DNA of 8,992 nt from Candidatus Eisenbergiella stercorigallinarum (GTDB lineage: Bacteria > Bacillota > Clostridia > Lachnospirales > Lachnospiraceae), in contig DWUW01000113.1 of assembly GCA_019120525.1 (NCBI GenBank), forward strand, positions 1-8,992. The letters are read 5' to 3'. Numbering within the stretch: the first letter of the stretch is position 1; each line of letters opens with the position of its first letter. The notes below the pieces were generated by a model. The model saw only the letters and a program-made list of their open reading frames with translations. It did not search any database and had not been told where the DNA came from. Position numbers and translations under genes: made by a program. Positions 5,885 to 8,992 of this stretch are shown piece by piece.

Positions 5885-7873
5885 TTACTGATAGGGCTTA
5901 AACTCTCTTCCGTCTCCCTTGTAGAAACGGCTGAAGAATTCGTAATACTCCAGACGGAGCACCTGGATGCCCACCACCAGGCCCTCCATGCCGCAGACGA
6001 TGATATTCCCCAGGACGATGACCAGGAGATTTCCCGTGCCGCCGTTCTCCGCGCCCGCCAGCATCAGCACCACGCCCATCATAGCCGCGTGGCTCACCGC
6101 GAAGGCGCCGATACGGACGAAGGAGAGGGTGTTGGAGAAGTAGCTTAAGCAGACCTCAAACAGCTCGAAGAAGGACTGGACCACGAACATGACCGGGCCT
6201 TCCTCCAGATGGGCTTTCCTTTTCTCCAGAAGCTGCGTCAGCGGCTCCTTGCAGGCGATGACCAGCAGGGGAACCACAAAGAGCACCACCAGGGCGATGG
6301 CCGCGGGCAGGGGATTTCCTGTCATGAACAGGACAACCACCAGCACCACCGCGCCGTAAAACACCAGGCCGGCCACGCCGTTGGTATCAAACAGCGCCTT
6401 CCCGTATTCCTTCGACCGGACGGCGTTGATGATGGAAAAGACCATCGTCAAAAGGATCAGTCCCATGCCGATGGCGATGGTGACCACGAACACCGTATTC
6501 AGCCTTCCGATAAACGGCAGGTTCGTCATGGCCTCCGTCGGCCGCAGCCACAGGGCCGGAAGCACATCCTCAAAGCCGAACAGGCTTCCGTAGAGGAACC
6601 CGAACAGGGTGGAAAAAATGCCGCAGCAGGAAAGGATCGCCGCCAGGTTCGCCTTTTTGAAGCGGTACAGTAAAAATCCTCCCAGAGCCAGGCACAGGCC
6701 CTGTCCCACATCTCCGAACATGGCTCCGAAGATGATGGAATAGGTGAGCGCCACAAACAGCGTGGGGTCAAATTCATTGTAGTTCGGCAGTCCGTACATG
6801 CGCACGAACATCTCAAAGGGACGGATCAGCGCCGGATTTTTCAGTCTGGTGGGCGGAACGGACGTCCTCCTGTCCGGATTCTCCTCCAGTGTCACGAAAA
6901 GCTCCGGATCCGCTTCCAGCTCCTTTCCGAGCCTGACCGCGTCCTTTTTCGCCATCCAGCCGCAGAGGATGAAAAAGGTCTCATTCTTCGACCGGGTGAA
7001 AGCCGCGAGCCTGCGGATGTCAAAGCGGGAGGACTGCCTTTCGATCACCGCCCTCGCCGCAAGGAGCCGGTCCGCGTCCTCCTTCAGGCGGGCCGCCAGA
7101 TCGTCGTCCAGCTGCCTGATCTGCCCTTCCAGCGCTTCGATCTCCTGTTCCAGGGCACGGCAGGCCTCGTCCACCGTCCCCGGATAGGCGTCCTCAATAA
7201 AGATCCGTTCAAAATGCATGGACGCGTAGATCGCGTCCGCCTTCTTCGCTTCCGAAGCGGGCACGAAATAGATGCCCCACACATAGGACTCGTCCACCCT
7301 GCATTTTTCAAAGATGGTGCAGTCGTCCTCCTGCAGATATTCCTTCAGCTTCTGATAATAGCCCACAGGCAGTCTTCCGAAGCGGAATCTTACATATTTA
7401 AAATGCAGGATCCGGGAAAGCTCAAAATGCAGCTCCAGATAGGGACGCACCGCTTCCAGAAGCCCCTGCTTCTTCTTCAGCTCCGTCTGCAGCCTCGTCT
7501 TCTCTCTTTTGGCTTCTTCCATGAGCTGGTCCGCCCATCTGACGGTCTCCACCGCCGCTTCGGGAGAAAGGGCCTGCGCAGCCTCTCTTCCGGCAGAAGC
7601 CCCCTTTGTCCCGGCCTTTCCCGCGGAAGCTGCCTTTTTCTCCGAAGCGCCTGCCCCGGACCTTCCTTCCACGATCGCCGCGGCCTCCTGCGCCCTACCG
7701 ATCCATTCCCGGTAGGGATTGCTCTCTGAGCTGGGCACGATATTCTTCAGATTTTTCAGCTCTCCCACCGTATTTTCAAGCTGTATCTCGTATTTCCCAA
7801 GGTACTTTTCCGTCACCCGGTCAAGCTGGTCCCTGGGGCCGATGATACTTAAAAATTCCATTTTTTCTATCAT
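5885..7873 (-). CDS. atpI: V-type ATP synthase subunit I (116-kDa/a-type stator)
   Basis: This membrane stator subunit provides the half-channels through which ions reach the K ring, and it anchors the peripheral stalk. It has 662 residues, a normal length. Residues 1-365 are cytoplasmic and rich in charged helices (about 112-145 and 235-285). The membrane half starts at FDPTLFVALTYSIIFGAMFG (368-387), includes GDVGQG (387-392), and has several further hydrophobic segments to about 640. The two family arginines that face the ring glutamate are visible: Arg587 in SFVRIGAFAVSHA, and Arg640 in IQVLRLEYYEFFSRFYKGDG. An Ala/Gly/Lys/Ser-rich low-complexity stretch at residues 71-103 interrupts the N-terminal domain. 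GGGGAG stands 5 bases before the ATG, 15 bases after atpC. Confidence 0.96.
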   Translation of the reverse strand: MIEKMEFLSIIGPRDQLDRVTEKYLGKYEIQLENTVGELKNLKNIVPSSESNPYREWIGRAQEAAAIVEGRSGAGASEKKAASAGKAGTKGASAGREAAQALSPEAAVETVRWADQLMEEAKREKTRLQTELKKKQGLLEAVRPYLELHFELSRILHFKYVRFRFGRLPVGYYQKLKEYLQEDDCTIFEKCRVDESYVWGIYFVPASEAKKADAIYASMHFERIFIEDAYPGTVDEACRALEQEIEALEGQIRQLDDDLAARLKEDADRLLAARAVIERQSSRFDIRRLAAFTRSKNETFFILCGWMAKKDAVRLGKELEADPELFVTLEENPDRRTSVPPTRLKNPALIRPFEMFVRMYGLPNYNEFDPTLFVALTYSIIFGAMFGDVGQGLCLALGGFLLYRFKKANLAAILSCCGIFSTLFGFLYGSLFGFEDVLPALWLRPTEAMTNLPFIGRLNTVFVVTIAIGMGLILLTMVFSIINAVRSKEYGKALFDTNGVAGLVFYGAVVLVVVLFMTGNPLPAAIALVVLFVVPLLVIACKEPLTQLLEKRKAHLEEGPVMFVVQSFFELFEVCLSYFSNTLSFVRIGAFAVSHAAMMGVVLMLAGAENGGTGNLLVIVLGNIIVCGMEGLVVGIQVLRLEYYEFFSRFYKGDGREFKPYQ

Positions 7874-7888
7874 ACGTGCTCCCCTTTA

Positions 7889-8920
7889 TTACGCCAGGTA
7901 TTCTCTGATCTTCTCGGCCGGAAGCCCGTATCTCACGCACTCCATCGCCGTGATGACACGGTGTACCTCCCGTTCCTTCCGGTACAGATACACATCCAGA
8001 CAGGCGGCCGAATAGGGCTTCTTCCTCAGAAGGGCGGCGTGCACCGCTTCCTGCATCGCGTCCATACAGCGCTCCAGCTTCGGGGTATCCTCCCCTTCGA
8101 TGTAGCGGCCGTATTTCGTCGTCTCCATGATCTCCAGAAGCTCGTGCACATCCGCCGCCTCCGCCATCCGCCTGATCTGCTCTCTGGTCAGCCGGTAATG
8201 GATAGGAACGATCAGGGCATAAATCTGCGCCGCGGACATTCCGTAATACTTTTTGGCCCGGTAGATCCAGGTGAGGTTCACCGCGTCGATCTGCGCGCCC
8301 GCGGATCTGGCGATAGCTTCCTGATCTCCGTCCTTCAGCCCCTTTTTCACCATTTTCCAGTATTCGGAAAAGAAAAACAGATCCAGGGCGAGCTCATAAT
8401 CAAACAGCTCGCGGCTGGCGGAGCCGTATACATCAGAAAGCACCTTTTTATAAGGGGTTCCCGAAAGGGCCGCGATCAGGCTCTCCATGGAATCCGCGCT
8501 TCCCGCCTGCTTCAGGGAAATGGCCGAATGCCGTTCAAAGATTTCCCGGTATTCCTCCGTTTCGGTAAGCGGCTGTCCTCTGGTCAGGATGGAGCGGATG
8601 ACCGCCTTTAAGAAGCTGATCTCATATCTGGAAAAGTAGCCGTTTAAGAAACGGCGCTGCTCCAGGCTGGAGAACCGGTACAGCCGCGAGAAATCCACGA
8701 ACAGGGACTGCATGATAAGCCCTTCCGCCTGGCCTCTGTGGAGGCTTCTCTCATCCTCCTTTTCCAGGACGGCCTCGTAGGACGGCTTCTTCTTCAGGTA
8801 GGCGATCACCTCCGGCACGCCCGACATGCTGCCGAGCCGGAGGAAATCCTCCTGCGAAAGGAGCTTTCCGCTCATTGCCCTGACCTTGGCGGACAGGCCG
8901 CTGTAACGAAATAAACTCAT
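7889..8920 (-). CDS. atpC: V-type ATP synthase subunit C (rotor adaptor, d-type)
   Basis: This is the funnel-shaped adaptor (homologue of eukaryotic subunit d) that seats the D/F axle on the K ring. Its 343 residues fit the family. The N-terminus RYSGLSAKVRAMSGKLLSQE (5-24) matches the usual start, in which a tyrosine and an R-V-R-A-M-like block precede a 'KLL' segment. The rest is alpha-helical with repeated Leu/Tyr/Arg patterns, including LTWIYRAKKYYGMS (about 217-230), typical of the three internal repeats of this family. GAGG lies about 10 bases before the ATG; a nearer AAGGAT is very close to it. The gene starts 4 bases after the preceding stop, which implies the same transcript. Position directly before atpI supports the call. 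Confidence 0.93.
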   Translation of the reverse strand: MSLFRYSGLSAKVRAMSGKLLSQEDFLRLGSMSGVPEVIAYLKKKPSYEAVLEKEDERSLHRGQAEGLIMQSLFVDFSRLYRFSSLEQRRFLNGYFSRYEISFLKAVIRSILTRGQPLTETEEYREIFERHSAISLKQAGSADSMESLIAALSGTPYKKVLSDVYGSASRELFDYELALDLFFFSEYWKMVKKGLKDGDQEAIARSAGAQIDAVNLTWIYRAKKYYGMSAAQIYALIVPIHYRLTREQIRRMAEAADVHELLEIMETTKYGRYIEGEDTPKLERCMDAMQEAVHAALLRKKPYSAACLDVYLYRKEREVHRVITAMECVRYGLPAEKIREYLA

Positions 8921-8924
8921 ATCC

Positions 8925-8992
8925 TTATATCCTCATATTTTTGATGGACGCGACGATCTGGTCCGTGATCCTTCCATGCTCCGCGTCGTATT
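8925..8992 (-). CDS. C-terminal tail of upstream operon gene (5' part outside window)
   Basis: A minus-strand frame enters from the window edge and ends at TAA 8927-8925, four bases before atpC. Only about 21 residues are visible, ending RITDQIVASIKNMRI. The tight spacing makes this the tail of a real gene in the same operon. The small peripheral-stalk subunit G/H is the one V-type component not seen elsewhere in the window, and it often sits at the head of such operons, so it is the leading candidate. The visible tail is too short to prove it. Confidence 0.5.
   Translation of the reverse strand, partial: YDAEHGRITDQIVASIKNMRI

Overview
The window is a GC-rich bacterial segment, most likely from an anaerobic Clostridia/Lachnospiraceae-type Firmicute. 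That placement is an inference from three things: a V-type (A/V-type) ATP synthase operon, strong AGGAGG-like ribosome binding sites before nearly every gene, and a Nif11-type peptide precursor next door. All recognisable genes lie on the minus strand, so the biological order runs from high to low coordinates.

From 8992 down to 448 there is one compact operon. It starts with the C-terminal tail of an unidentified gene (8992-8925). Then come the V-type ATP synthase subunits C (8920-7889), I (7873-5885), K (5841-5410), F (5410-5102), E (5087-4515), A (4493-2727), B (2484-1090) and D (1071-448). A and B form the A3B3 catalytic head. D, F and C form the central rotor axle. E belongs to the peripheral stalk. 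I is the ion-channel stator and K forms the membrane rotor ring. Gaps between genes are 0 to 43 bases, with one exception. A strong intrinsic terminator (about 351-399) closes the operon.

The exception is the 242-base spacer between the A and B genes (2485-2726). It is almost entirely filled with inverted repeats: a three-way-junction-like fold followed by four more hairpins. It also keeps an open frame running from an ATGA overlap at the end of atpA into atpB. I read it as an inserted structured element or dispersed repeat, with the true atpB start at 2484.

Downstream of the terminator, on the same strand, is the start of a separate gene (253 to the window edge). It encodes a Nif11-like leader peptide with an ELSDAELEAVSGG double-glycine cleavage site and a core beginning with Cys. 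This is a ribosomally made peptide natural-product precursor (RiPP), cut by the window end, so any modification or export genes would lie outside the window.

No tRNA, rRNA, CRISPR array, transposase or plus-strand gene could be supported. The long plus-strand reading frames are antisense shadows of the ATPase genes.
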